64,000 bases of DNA from contig VXCM01006029.1 of NCBI GenBank assembly GCA_014773175.1, positions 1 through 64,000 of the forward strand, written 5' to 3'. Positions within the stretch are counted from its first letter, which is position 1. Every line of letters starts with the position of its first letter. Source of the stretch: Lucifuga dentata (Eukaryota > Chordata > Actinopteri > Ophidiiformes > Bythitidae). Below are positions 22,689-34,315 of this stretch, in pieces. Below the pieces are notes generated by a model. It did no database searches. It was not told the DNA's origin and saw nothing but the letters and a program-made list of their open reading frames with translations. Both the position numbers and the translations under genes were made by a program.

Positions 22689-23671
22689 TTACCGTAAATT
22701 CTCTATTAAAAGCCGGTATTCAAATAATAGCCGGTTCCCAATAACAGCTGGGAGATAAGTCTGCAGGATGAAATAGTGGCCGGTCCCTAATAAAGGCCAG
22801 GTTGGTTTATGTCTGTTACTGGTCCAGACAAATAATATTAGTGTATTCTGCTGCTGCTAACACTAACTACAGAGCCTGGGAGGCTAACGGAGGAGGGGAA
22901 AAATGACTTACTAAATCGTTTGAACGACTTTTTTTTCTCTCTCTCTGTCTCCTTGAGCCAGCCTGGGCTCCATAATCAGATGACAGTATCTACGTTTTAA
23001 GTACCAAACCGCTTTAAAAACCTCCAGCCGTTGTCCTTTCAGCCAGAAGGAACGAGCGGACTCAGCGTGAAACAAAGCCATTAACGTGGAGCTCCTTCCC
23101 GGCGAGGAGCGAGTGACGCTCCGCTGTCACACACCAACCAGGAATTGTGGATAAAATGGATGAAAACGAACCTTTCTAAAAGCTAGAGGAATGATCACAC
23201 TGTGAAATGTTTCTCCATAGCGGCGGTGTTTTNTTTTTTTTTTTTTTGTTTTTGTTTTTCTTAAATGTAGTTACAGTGCTTCTATCAGCGGTGGGACACA
23301 AACTGCTAGCCGACTACAAGGCTCATTTCAGTTTGAATCTCACCACGCCTACCATAATAACTGTTGCAGGGAGCGCTGACTCCACGGATTTTACCGCGGT
23401 CATCATTTGCAGGGTTTTTAATGGAAAACTGAAGGACACAAACTATGAAACAGCAAAGGGAAAGTTTGACGAGAAGCACGTAGTTCTACATCCTTAATTA
23501 GAAATAAAGGCCCATCTCCAATAAAAGCCGGTATCTTATAAAGGCCGGGTTCTNTCCTTAATTAGAAATAAAGGCCCATCTCCAATAAAAGCCGGTATCT
23601 TATAAAGGCCGGGTTCTCTCCACGGCTGAGGTAAATAAAGGCCCCGGCCACTATTAGAGCATTTATGGTAA
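22689..23671. mobile_element. 983-bp inverted-repeat element with TTACCGTAAATTCTCTA ends
   Basis: The left end TTACCGTAAATTCTCTATTA mirrors the right end CTATTAGAGCATTTATGGTAA. AAAGCCGG/CCGGC blocks recur near both ends. N at 23233 is in a poly-T run, and N at 23554 separates two 63-base copies. A 96-codon open frame (23207-23497) contains no motif I recognise. A fragment of the same family lies at 1334. Confidence 0.7.
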
Positions 23672-23805
23672 ATAAAATCTTATAAACCATATCATATATA
23701 TTAATTAAAAATTAGATTTTGTGGACAATAAAAATTACCTTAAGAGAAAAACAAAAAAGGAGGAGAGGAGCTGCCACAGACAAGAAAAAGGAAAGAAGAA
23801 ACACA

Positions 23806-24369
23806 TTAAAGGACCATACCGGTGATTTTGTGTGTTTAAGCCAATAAAAACTATCTGCATACATGTTACATTACTGCCAACCATTTTCCAAAACATAAAA
23901 CCTTACTTTTCCTGTTATTTTGCCAAATCCCTTAAAATTTTAAAATAAAAGGTTCTAGTGATACATCCACCTTAAAATTCATTATTTCACCTGTTAATAC
24001 TTAATTGCAGATGAGATGGTTGTTTTATTTTATTTTATTTTTTTTGTAAAAGCCGTCATCTCTTGCGACTACATTTCCTGGCAGATGTGCATTTTCTCTG
24101 TGTTACACCAATTTAAAAAAGTTGCTTCGACAAAACATTGAACAGACGTCGAGTTCACCATGACGGATTATTTACCTCAAACACATTTCAAGTCTCTACT
24201 AGCTAATTTTTATGCCGTACTGGAATGAACTGAAACAATGGCAGTCGGGAGGGTAGGAAAAACAATTCTAATATTTACCGCTCCATTAGTATGTTTTGGG
24301 AAATGTTTGTTGGTAATGTAATGTGTATGTTGGTCTCAAACGTGCAAAACCACCGGTATGGTCCTTTAA
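23806..24369 (+). mobile_element. TTAA-ended MITE, older group, full length
   Basis: TTAAAGGACCATACCGGTGA to CACCGGTATGGTCCTTTAA. The interior includes TTTTGCCAAATCCC, ACTACATTTCCTGGCAG and GTAGGAAAAACAATTC. It is diverged from the younger group throughout. Confidence 0.9.
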
Positions 24370-24462
24370 GGTCCAATTTTTACTTTCCATGCGAGGACGG
24401 CAGGGTCCGCTAGGGACTACCTCCAATTTTTTGTGACCACACAGACTTGTACGCATGGTCAC

Positions 24463-24535
24463 TAAGCTATACTATGCAACACTATGCTGCGCTACGCTAT
24501 GCTATGCTACATTATGCTATGCTATGCTGCCGTGC
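24463..24535. repeat. CTATG-type pentanucleotide array
   Basis: Repeated CTATGCTA/CTACGCTA/ATTATGCTATG units, imperfect. Confidence 0.8.
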
Positions 24536-24554
24536 ATGTGTGGAACACGTCCTC

Positions 24555-24984
24555 CAAGTCAAGTCAAGTTTATTTGTACCTAATATCACATATGATGTCT
24601 CAAAGGGCTTCACAGACCCACACATTAAAGGACCATACCACCCATTTTGCATGTTTGAGCCTAATAAATTAAACTTTCATACATGTTACGTTACTGACAA
24701 TCATTTCCCAAAGGATAAAACCATATTTCAGCTTTCCTGATATTTTGCAAAATCTCTTGTATGTATGAAAATTAACTATATTAGGCTCAAACATGCAAAA
24801 TGGGTGGTATGGTCCTTTAATGGTTCCTGACCATCCCAAGCTCTCTAAGAAGACAGAAATAACTCCCTAAAAAAAATCTATTATATCAGGAAAACATGGA
24901 AGNCCAAGCTCTCTAAGAAGACAGAAATAACTCCCTAAAAAAAATCTATTATATCAGGAAAACATGGAAGATACCTCCAAACAC
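24555..24984 (-). mobile_element. Fish retroposon 3' tail, reverse, split by a MITE
   Basis: TCAAGTCAAGTTTATTTGTA at 24557, then AAAGGGCTTCACAG. After the MITE at 24625-24820 it resumes with AAATAACTCCCTAAAAAAAA and AGGAAAACATGGAAG. This is the reverse complement of the tail seen at 36262-36450. N at 24903 separates two 67-base copies. Confidence 0.6.
24625..24820 (+). mobile_element. 196-bp deletion derivative of the TTAA-ended MITE
   Basis: Both ends are intact (TTAAAGGACCATACCACCC and GGTGGTATGGTCCTTTAA), but the element jumps from TTTTGCAAAATCTCTTG directly to TATGTATGAAAATTAAC in the right arm, losing about 385 internal bases. Only the inverted arms remain. Confidence 0.9.
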
Positions 24985-25893
24985 ACACCAGAATGTAGAA
25001 GAAGCAGAATCATGTCCACATCTGTTTGGAAATATAAATTGGTTTTTGACAGAGAGGATAATGAAATGACATTTAGCTTCATTGCTAGTCTGTCACGAAG
25101 CCAGCGCTGGGTTCTCCTGTAACGGCCTCGTTCCCATCCTAATGATTGTTTTGACCTGATGAGCCGCTTAGCGGGTGAGGCAGAAAGAATCCACCTTCCA
25201 GCTCGCTGGCTTCTTTAACGAGCAAAGCAGAATGTCCTTTAATGGCCGTCGGACACAAAGGCAGCACGAGTCGTTATGTGATCTGTAGGTGGAGAGTTTC
25301 TAACGTCTTGCCTCCATTATTACCAGATGGATTTAATACCTGAAATGAAGTGTACATTGAGAAACCAGATGAATGTGGCTGGTTTGTTATCATGAGCTCT
25401 GCAGCTCGTCACGGCACTCCTCATGCTGATTTTCATGACATAGGAGCTAAAGAATAGCAAAAGAAAAGGATGTAATGCGTTTCACATGAGCGTCAGACAA
25501 CCTGACGTTCCCTGATGAGCACGCAGCAGACAGCCCAGCATGACGTCCAATCAGAGATGAGTACAATAAAATAAATAATAAGAAGCTCGTGTCAAAAGAA
25601 AGGCATAAAATTCCTCATCATGAAAGCAGGAGATGGATGTTCTTTGGAAAAAACATTAGAAAAGTCATTTTAATTTCCTGGTTTTAAACAAACCTAAACT
25701 GTATTTTAGTCGTCATGAACTGCATGTTTTCCTCACCTGAAACACGCCTGGATGCTGAAACACGTGACAGTGAACAGGTCTGTCAATATCAACATTTTGT
25801 CATGAAGAATATCATGTGGGTGCCATTGTTACATTCAATGTTAATGCTAAATAGCTGTGTACATAAACATACACGAAAAAACATAACTATTAA

Positions 25894-26880
25894 GCCTGGT
25901 TTATGCTTAAAGGACCATACCACCCATTTTACATGTTTGAGCCTAATATATTCAGTTTTCATACATGTCACGTTACTGACAATCATTTCCAAAGGATGAA
26001 ACCGTATTTCAGCTTTCCTGATATTTTGCTAAATCTCTTAATCTTTCAAAATCAAATATTCAAGTGATACACCCACCTTAAAAATCCATGTTTCTCCTGC
26101 TAATAGTTACACAGCCTTATGAAGTCACGGTCCTTTAAATTTTTCCATAAACGCAGGTCTTCTTTTGGGACTATATTCCCCGGTGGAGGCATACATTCAC
26201 TCCACGCTTTTTATTGAGCTTAAACACTAAAATTACATAACTTCTAAAAAAACCTGAATACACGTCTTGTTGGTGATGATGGATTACCTATCCCAAGAAC
26301 GTTTACAGTATCAACAAGTTGATTTTAATAGCAGAATGAACTGAAACCAATGGAGGTCTGGAAGGTAGGAAAAACATTTTTAATTCACCGTTCCAGTAGT
26401 ATGCTTTGGAAATGATTGTCAGTAACGTTACGTGTATAAAAACTGAATATATTAGGCTCGAACATGCAAAATGGCTGGTATGGTCCTTTAATGTGGACTC
26501 AGACGCTCTGAAATGGACCGTCTGTGTGTCCCGACATTCATCCTTCTCATGACGACGTTTGCACTTCAACCCCAGGAATTCCACTACTGCTGTAAGCCCC
26601 CCCCCCNCCCCCCCCATGAAATGTATGTCTTGTATGATGGGTTTTTAGGGGTTTTTTGTTTTGTTTTAGTCTGACATGCTTAACATGCTGTCTCATTGTC
26701 TTTGAATTGTCCTGTAAATCACTTTATCTGTTCCTAAAGGCTGCTACAGAAATAAAATTTTTCTTTACTTTTATTAGTTTGTCCAATCATTAATTAATTC
26801 TGCGGTGCATGACGTCACCAGCAAACCCGCATCACATTTACACGTGCCCACGTCACATCCACGTTAAGCATAAACCAGGC
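25894..26880. mobile_element. Inverted-repeat element with GCCTGGTTTATGCTTAA ends, host of a MITE
   Basis: GCCTGGTTTATGC at 25894-25906 is mirrored by GCATAAACCAGGC at 26868-26880. With the inserted MITE removed the left end reads GCCTGGTTTATGCTTAATG; the right end in reverse reads GCCTGGTTTATGCTTAACG. The superfamily is uncertain, possibly Harbinger-like. The body includes a C run with an N at 26607 and a retroposon-like 3' tail (about 26690-26775, CTACAGAAATAAAATTTTT). Confidence 0.65.
25907..26491 (+). mobile_element. TTAA-ended MITE, younger group, full length, nested
   Basis: TTAA at 25907-25910 and 26488-26491 flank a 577-bp element with inverted arms of about 95 bases: AGGACCATACC... 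against ...GGTATGGTCCT. The interior carries TTCCCCGGTGGAGGCATAC and AGGTCTGGAAGGTAGG. No open frame of note; the element is non-autonomous. Confidence 0.95.
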
Positions 26881-28041
26881 CTCAGGTGAAAAGGTCGAAC
26901 CTGGAATGTCGTCTTTGCACAGTGAATTCAGAAATTATAAAGCATTTCTAGTTTGTGCACATTTCATATTTTATGAGACTACAAGCAATGGCCATCGCTG
27001 CTGTAATGAAAACTTAATTAGGATATGTTGGATATGCCAATCAATGCTAGCCTCATGGGATGGAGGGAGAGGAGGGCGACACCATCTGAAAGGGGTGTTT
27101 CAGCAGGACCTGGCCTAACGACACCAGTAACAAACCTCTTTCTGCCACCAAATACTTCATTTAGCCCATAACTACATGTTCGACATCGATGCTTCTGGCT
27201 GATTTATGGCCTAAATGAGATGAATAATGCAGGTTGTTACTAAGCACCTGATGAATTCAGGCCACGTAAAGGCCTCTTCATCACCTTGTCCTCATGCTGT
27301 TCAGGCATCTGCTGCACCGACGACGACTGAAGCAAATATCCACCGGCCTTTATCGTCCGTCATGCAGCAGGCATTTTCAAAACGGCCACTCTGATTGGTC
27401 GAAGACACTTTAAACTGGCGCTCATAACTCTCATAACACTTTGTTTAAATGGCTGATCGGCCAACTGTTTGTCATAAACAGGAAGCCTTTACTGTTTTAT
27501 TGTGGTATTGTCTGAAGAGAAGAACTTCAACACCACAATTACCACTCATCTGATTTCTATCATTTTATTATCCTTTTTATATTTATGTCTGGATTCAAAA
27601 ACGTTGTACGACGTAATTTGATGGAGACGCTGATATTACAGCATATTATTTATTGCCTTCTACAGTTTCCAAAGGGCAAATCTGCTCCATATGAAACCTG
27701 AACCAATTTATTTTATTTTATTTTGTTTAGAGGTTTTATGTATTTATTGCTGAACAAGAACCATATTAACTCAACTTTTTACTGGTTTACAGCATGGAGT
27801 TGGAGTTTTATTGGACGAAGGATCTGACTCTCCAGCAGATACAGTATGTTACAGGAAGCACATAGCGGCTTTGAGATTTACCTTCCGGACAGCAGATTTC
27901 ATGAAATTTTCACATTTGAGATAAAAATGTTGGTCAGGCAAAAAAATCTGACTGAACTTTGTCGCTGGAGGAAATGAAAAATGCGTTAGAATCTCCAAGA
28001 ATCATCCTCAGAGAACAACCAGTAACAGATTCATGAAAAAT

Positions 28042-28219
28042 TTAAAGGACCATACCACCCATTTTGCATGTTTGAGTCTAATACAGTATATTCAGTTTTC
28101 ATACATGTAACGTTACTGACAATCATTTCCCAAAGGATAAAACCGTATTTCAGNTATTCAGTTTTCATACATGTAACGTTACTGACAATCATTTCCCAAA
28201 GGATAAAACCGTATTTCAG
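28042..28219 (+). mobile_element. TTAA-ended MITE, younger group, left-end fragment
   Basis: TTAAAGGACCATACCACCC through AAAACCGTATTTCAG. The apparent repeat around N at 28154 is a 65-base assembly duplication. The sequence then changes to unrelated CCAACTTGGTCTG. Confidence 0.85.
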
Positions 28220-28482
28220 CCAACTTGGTCTGAAGTGGACCTTGTCAAACGTTTGTTTTTTGCTGGCCAAGTTGAAATTCTGATAAATTATGACTGAGGA
28301 CATCATCGTCCTGAGGGTAGAAAATATGATTTATATCGTTCTGCATCACCATAAGGACTGGTGTTAATAAAGCTCCTCTAACAAGCAACATGAGTGACAT
28401 AATGAGAGAATCATTCCAGGCCAACGGAGAAAAGAAAATCTATTCTGACAAACTGGACCATTTACTGGTAGGATATTTCTAT

Positions 28483-29522
28483 TTAACCCCTTGTACCTGA
28501 GCGGTCCCAGTACCGGGATTTTAACGATGTTTTCATGAAATACCATTCACAGACGGCATATCGGTCAACCAACTAACGCGACAGCTGACTACGTGAGTTT
28601 TACGGTCACGTGCAGTTCCAAACGAGTGGTCACATGACCCGGGGAACCAACACTCATTGAGTTAGAGGCATGCGTAATGCGGAAGTCAGCGGCGCACATT
28701 CTTCCCGGAGCGCATGTAGCTGCATGACGTTAACGCTGTGAGAGAGAANAGTCAGCGGCGCACATTCTTCCCGGAGCGCATGTAGCTGCATGACGTTAAC
28801 GCTGTGAGAGAGAAATGAGTGTCGGATGGATCGGATGTTTGAAGACGGCAGAAGCCTGACTTTAGTGTTCTCAGGAAATATTCTGACCGTTCTTAGTGAA
28901 TACTTGTAAATAGTTTTGTGGGTTTTTTTCTGTTTTGACGTTTTTGTGCGTTAGATAATAGTTTTACACGTGTCAGTTTCTATAAGCCTGATATGTTGAT
29001 TCTTATATGTTATGTTGTGCAATAAAAAAAACTAATTTTGGAGGTAAAAGTTATATGTTGGTGAAAAGCAGTACTTCACAGACACATTACTTGTACCTGA
29101 TGTAGAAACGCCGTTTGGCTCACTGGCGCCCTCTAGGCAGTCTGGTACAACTACGAGTAAAATGTATGAAAAATGTTTGTGCTTCACTTCTGTTACATCA
29201 AACTTGGTGGAGCTGCAGCTCAGAAGTTTTACAACAAATCCAGTAGCACCAACAGCTACTAAATCATTGTTATAAGAGTGATATTCATCTCTAATGTAGA
29301 ATTTTGAGACAACTGAAGTAAAATTTTAATTTTTCTGTTGTATTTATTCAGCTCTCAGTCTGTTCTAGTGATAGTGATGGAAATCTAACTCTACATCTAA
29401 ATTCTCCAAAGTGTCACTTATCCATGCTGTCCTTATGGTTGTGGAGTTATTACAAATTAAATATGTGCACGCCTTTTTTAGACGTAAATTCCAAAAAAAG
29501 AGCTCAGAGTAGAAGGGGTTAA
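28483..29522. mobile_element. piggyBac-like non-autonomous element
   Basis: TTAA (28483-28486), then CCCCTTGTACCTGAGC. At the right, GCTCAGAGTAGAAGGGG (29502-29518), then TTAA (29519-29522). TTAA targets with CCC-starting inverted ends fit the piggyBac superfamily. The body holds no transposase frame. A second TGTACCTGA motif at 29092 may be a subterminal repeat. N at 28749 separates two 65-base copies, so the real length is about 66 bases less. Confidence 0.7.
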
Positions 29523-29879
29523 CTGTCAGACGGCGTTTGACAGCTGCCTTCACGCTGAAAAGGAAGAGTTAACAGTCAGCATCAGAAATGCTGCGTAACA
29601 AACAAATCTGCATCTTTAAGTCCTAACCTTGAATAATAAGGACAGAAAATTCTGAGGTGAAAGCACCTTGGTGACAAAGGAACAGCCTGACATGAACCGC
29701 AGGAAGTACAAACGTGTTCAGAAATTCAGCCGATCGGCGAACGAAGCTCGTTTGTTTCTGTGACATGAAGGTTTTCTCAAGAAGAAAAAAAAAAAAGCTC
29801 CAGCAGACAAAACACAACATAATGCGCCTTTAACAATATCACATAAAAACACAAAGGAGCTCTGCTCAAACAGCCAGAA

Positions 29880-29900
29880 CACACACACACACACACACAC
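29880..29900. repeat. CA microsatellite
   Basis: Uninterrupted CA run. Confidence 0.9.
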
Positions 29901-30221
29901 TCCAGGGTGTTGTTTTGGCTGAAAACACCGAGACAAATTAACTGTCTCTTCCTGTCAGCTGAGCTTTCTTCCCTCGTGTCGACTTCTTTCCTATGGAGTC
30001 TGAACGTGTCACCGAGTTAATTCTCGTGACACGACGCGTACGCCAGGCGTTCCCGGTGTCTGACGTCACGCCACTGCAATTTTGAATGTAAAGAAATACG
30101 ACAGAAACAGTATTATCGGAAAGAGAACGCGAGCGGTTGGTAAAACAAACGACGACAAATGAAAAAGGTACAAACTGGTGCTGACAGAGATGCAACAGAA
30201 CGCTAGCCCAGTTAGCCACCA

Positions 30222-31313
30222 TTAAAGGAGCAAACCGGTGATTTTCCATGTTTGAACCCAATAAATACAAACTGCAAGCACATTACGTAATAGCCAACCG
30301 TTTTCCAAAACATGCTACATTAGGCTTGTTTTTCCTACCTTCCAGGTTGTGGTTTCATTCAGAACACGATAAAAATCTATTTGTAGAGACTTGAAACACG
30401 CCTGAGACAAATAGTCCATCACAGTGAACACAACATCAATTACAGCTTTTTTTTTAAGTAGCTTTATTTAACTGATCCATCGTGGAGTTACATGTAAGAC
30501 AACATATGTCAACATATGTTACATGTAAGACAACATATGTCTCCGGAAATATAATCCCAGGAGAAATTAAAACGACCGTGTCTTCAATAATCGTGTGAAC
30601 ATGTTAGAAGGTGAAACATTGAATTTTAAGGTCAGTGTTTCACCTGAAACACCTCAAAACCACCTGACTTTGAAACTTTAGGTGATTAACAGGAAAATTA
30701 AAATACAATTTAAAGGGCCATACCACCCATTTTGCATATTTGAGCCTAATATATTCAGTTTTCATACATGTTACGTTACTGTCAATCATTTCCCAAAGGA
30801 TAAAACCGTATTTCAGCTTTCCTGATATTTTGCTAAATCTCTTAATCTTTCAAAATCAAATATTCAAGTGATACACCCACCTTAAAAATCCATGTTTCTC
30901 CTGCTAATAGTTACACAGCCTTATGAAGTCACGGTCCTTTAAATTTTTCCATAAACGCAGGTCTTCTTTTGGGACTATATTCCCCGGTGGAGGCATACAT
31001 TCACTCCACGCTTTTTATTGAGCTTAAACACTAAAATTACATAACTTCTAAAAAAACCTGAATACACGTCTTGTTGGTGATGATGGATTACCTATCCCAA
31101 GAACGTTTACAGTATCAACAAGTTGATTTTAATAGCAGAATGAACTGAAACCAATGGAGGTCTGGAAGGTAGGAAAAACATTTTTAATTCACCGTTCCAG
31201 TAGTATGCTTTGGAAATGATTGTCAGTAACGTTACATATATGAAAATTTAATATATTAGGCTCAAACATGCTAAATGGATGGTATGGTCCTTTAATATTT
31301 TGGAAAACGGTTG
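30222..31313 (-). mobile_element. TTAA-ended MITE, older group, interrupted by a younger copy
   Basis: Left part 30222-30709 (TTAAAGGAGCAAACCGGTGA ... GGAAAATTAAAATACAA); the right part resumes at 31296 (TATTTTGGAAAACGGTTG) and ends at about 31313, so the terminal arm is lost. The interior reads in reverse orientation. A local duplication of ACATGTAAGACAACATATGT lies near 30492-30540. Confidence 0.85.
30710..31295 (+). mobile_element. TTAA-ended MITE, younger group, full length, inside an older copy
   Basis: TTAA at 30710-30713 and 31292-31295 flank a 578-bp element. The first bases are AGGGCCATACCACCC and the last are GGATGGTATGGTCCT. The interior is the same by eye as at 25907 and 11453. 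Confidence 0.95.
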
Positions 31314-31966
31314 ATAGATTCCATGATGGTTTCTGAGGATATTCATGCTCCAAAGGGAAAAACGCTTTTGAATGTGGCTTTGCGTTTCGCACCCTGCACA
31401 TGCTAATGCCGCTCTCTTTCAGATTTTGGGTCTTATAGCAGAGATTCAGACATTTAAAGTTGCTGAGAGCTAATTCCTGCACACAATGACTGAGACGGAG
31501 CGCTGGCAGGCAGAGAACAGCAAAAGGAAGCGGGGGGTCGAGTACATCTTCAGAAGGACTGCTGTGTTTGGAAGCCTTTCTGTGTTTTACCCCAAAGGAA
31601 GAAGCCAATGAGGAGAACACAGCAGCCACTTTCAAGTCAGGCCTCCTTGAAGCTCCGCTTTCAGAACGCACCTGAACATCACATGTGCTGCAGACGCCTG
31701 GCAGAGCACGCCAGCAGCAGGAGAGGCGAGGAGCTGGCGCCGCAACTGAGCGGCGCTGAGAGCGGCCGGGCCCTCTGGGAAACGCCGCTGCAGCCAGTCT
31801 GAACAGGAAATGACCTTCTGTGAGCAGANGGCCGGGCCCTCTGGGAAACGCCGCTGCAGCCAGTCTGAACAGGAAATGACCTTCTGTGAGCAGAGGACGC
31901 CGCGTGACAACCAGAGCCAATGTCATTACCGTGATTAGCTATTCAGGTCCAAGACAAAGAGGCACC

Positions 31967-32040
31967 GTGTGTGTGTGTGTGTGTGTGTGTGTCAGTGGGT
32001 GTGTGTATGTGTCAGTGGGTGTGTACTGGGGTGTGTGTGC
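31967..32040. repeat. TG microsatellite, compound
   Basis: (TG)n to 31992, then GTCAGTGGGTGTGTG-type units. N at 31829 just upstream separates two 65-base copies (assembly duplication). Confidence 0.9.
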
Positions 32041-32160
32041 CACTAATTCAATTAGGAAAATTTGGAGCTTGCAGTTACATATGACAGTTAAAAGCATCTG
32101 ACCTTGTCAAAGCTCCACTGAGATCCTGCTAACACTACGACAGGCATTTCACCAAAAAAA

Positions 32161-32166
32161 GTGTGT

Positions 32167-32197
<31 letters not shown>
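32161..32197. repeat. TG microsatellite
   Basis: TG run with one TATG interruption. Confidence 0.9.
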
Positions 32198-32240
32198 AGC
32201 GTCTGAGCGACTTGCAGGAAAAACAGAAAGAAGGAGGGAA

Positions 32241-32242
<2 letters not shown>

Positions 32243-32272
<30 letters not shown>
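32243..32272. repeat. GA microsatellite
   Basis: Uninterrupted GA run. Confidence 0.9.
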
Positions 32273-32278
<6 letters not shown>

Positions 32279-32353
32279 GGCAGCCATTTTCTCAAGCTGT
32301 ACATCTGAATGCTGCAACATTTCAACACACATCATAACTTCTCAGCTCTGAAC

Positions 32354-32355
<2 letters not shown>

Positions 32356-32393
<38 letters not shown>
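32356..32393. repeat. ATT triplet microsatellite
   Basis: (TTA)n, about 12 units. Confidence 0.95.
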
Positions 32394-34235
32394 GTTGAGG
32401 GTTAGTGGAGATCCAGGGTTTAGCTCAGATCTCCACTGGAAAATCTAGGCAGGTAGCTTTGGCTAGCTACCAAAGCTAATAGCTGTGGTTGATAGCTAAA
32501 GCTATTTTATATCTACCAAAGCTAAATATAAATTTTGATAAATCTGTTTAAGGAATGGAACAAATCATGTTACATCTTTTAGCGATAATATTATTGAATA
32601 TGAAGATAAAAATCTTGTTAAACAAAAACCGTTACAACGATCTAAACAGCGGAGCTATAAGGTGCGTTATGTCCGTTCCGTCCACCAATTCAGTCTGACA
32701 AATCCGTTCACAACACTGTGGTTCCACCTTAGTGATGAATTTGGGTAATTAGCAAAAATGCTACAGAAAATTTAAAACACGCTATTCAACAAAGATTCAG
32801 GGCTTTGTGGAAAACATCCAGGGCTAAAGCCCCATAAGCCCACCGCTAGCGCCGTGCCTGCCCAAAAATAAAGGTTTATTACCTGAACATATGATAAAAG
32901 CAGTCATTTACTTTGTACCAATCGACAGAAAAGCTTTTAAATTGTCAGGAAAATGGTTTGGCTTCAAGTTTAGAAATTCTCAGGTTTAACAATGACATAA
33001 AAACATGAAAAAATGGAGGATTTTATATCAAGTTATACTTTTTTCAAAAAGTTTATTTCAGGAACACAACAAGCAGCTCCTCAGATTAACTTTCATGCTG
33101 CTGCTAAATATGTAAACTCTAATTGCTGACAGATTCAGAATGACTGAACATCCTGATAAAAAGTTCTGGCGTATGGCATCGCTGCTGATTATAAAACATG
33201 TGAAAGTTACATCGGAGACATGAGCCGTCACAGAACTTTTAGCACATTTTACAGGGGAATGCATGCCTGTTGCCATGGCTACACAAAAGCTGATAGGGCC
33301 ACTGACCCATCAATCAAATCCTCTGCTTGTCTACTATCCAATCACAGAGGAGAATTTTAAAATTTAAACTTCTCTCAGAAGTTACATCATCGAGAAGCGA
33401 TGAAGCTACGCTTTAGCTCGGAGGCTATCTGTGCTTTAGCTACATTTATCTCAGGATCGTGTCATAAAATGTCATGTTTGGGCTCATTTTGTTCAGGAGA
33501 AGCCAAGCTTTCCATAGATATTCATATATCTCTATTTTATTGAGAAATGGCCATGATAAAACATCGTGAACGCTACATCTGGGCTGCTGAGCCTGGGTCC
33601 GGCCGCCCCTAAACATGCTTTTTATTTTATTTTTTAAAGCTGGACGGATAAATCATAACAGTTTCCCCCAGAGGAGGCAGACAGGACAGAGTCTGAGAAT
33701 GCCAAGGAGCGTTAATTAGTAGTTGTGCATCAGAATTTATTCATATAATAATAGGAAAATAAAGTTTCAGTCACATTAATTCAGCACATTAGCAGTGACA
33801 CCACAAATCTACATTAATATTCTGATCCCAGACTTCATCTGTAGCATTCAGAGCCTCAGGTATCTGCACAGACGCTATCCAAACACAACACATCTACACA
33901 CACACTTCAACATTTTAAGATCAATCTAAGAGCTCCGTGTGGTCAAATCCAATTATAATCTGATGGATTTTCTATTCTGTGATTATATTCTGAAGATAAA
34001 CACTGGAATACTGATGTTCATTTGGAACCTGAACATGAACAGACTGATGTCGTCGTGGTTTTGTGTATTTTGATTCTGGTTCTGCCAAAGATTTTCAATA
34101 CAAGTATCAGTTCTGCTGCTTCGACTTTTAATTTTCTTCCTAAATAAAACATTTTGATTCCCATACGGCTTTAAAAATGGAAAGAAAATCCAGGTTTTAA
34201 AAAGTAAATCTACTACAGCTGCTCTTTGTAGAAAT

Positions 34236-34310
34236 CTTTAAAGGATCATATATGTGCATGTTAGATAATACATACAACCTGCATACAAGTTAGGCTGCTG
34301 CTACAACAAA
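34236..34310. mobile_element. TTAA-ended MITE, older group, terminal fragment
   Basis: TTTAAAGGATCATATATGTG, then CAACCTGCATACAAGTTAGG, resembling the outer 75 bases of older copies. It directly precedes the younger copy at 34316. Confidence 0.6.
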
Positions 34311-34315
34311 TTAGC

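Noticed and set aside
23207..23497. 96-codon frame as a transposase remnant
   Set aside because: No catalytic or DNA-binding motif recognised, and it starts across a poly-T run with an N.
31189..31926. 245-codon minus-strand open frame
   Set aside because: It begins in unique sequence with an N duplication and ends inside a TTAA-ended MITE. It contains no domain motif, and its repeated LLTEGHFLFR is the assembly artefact.
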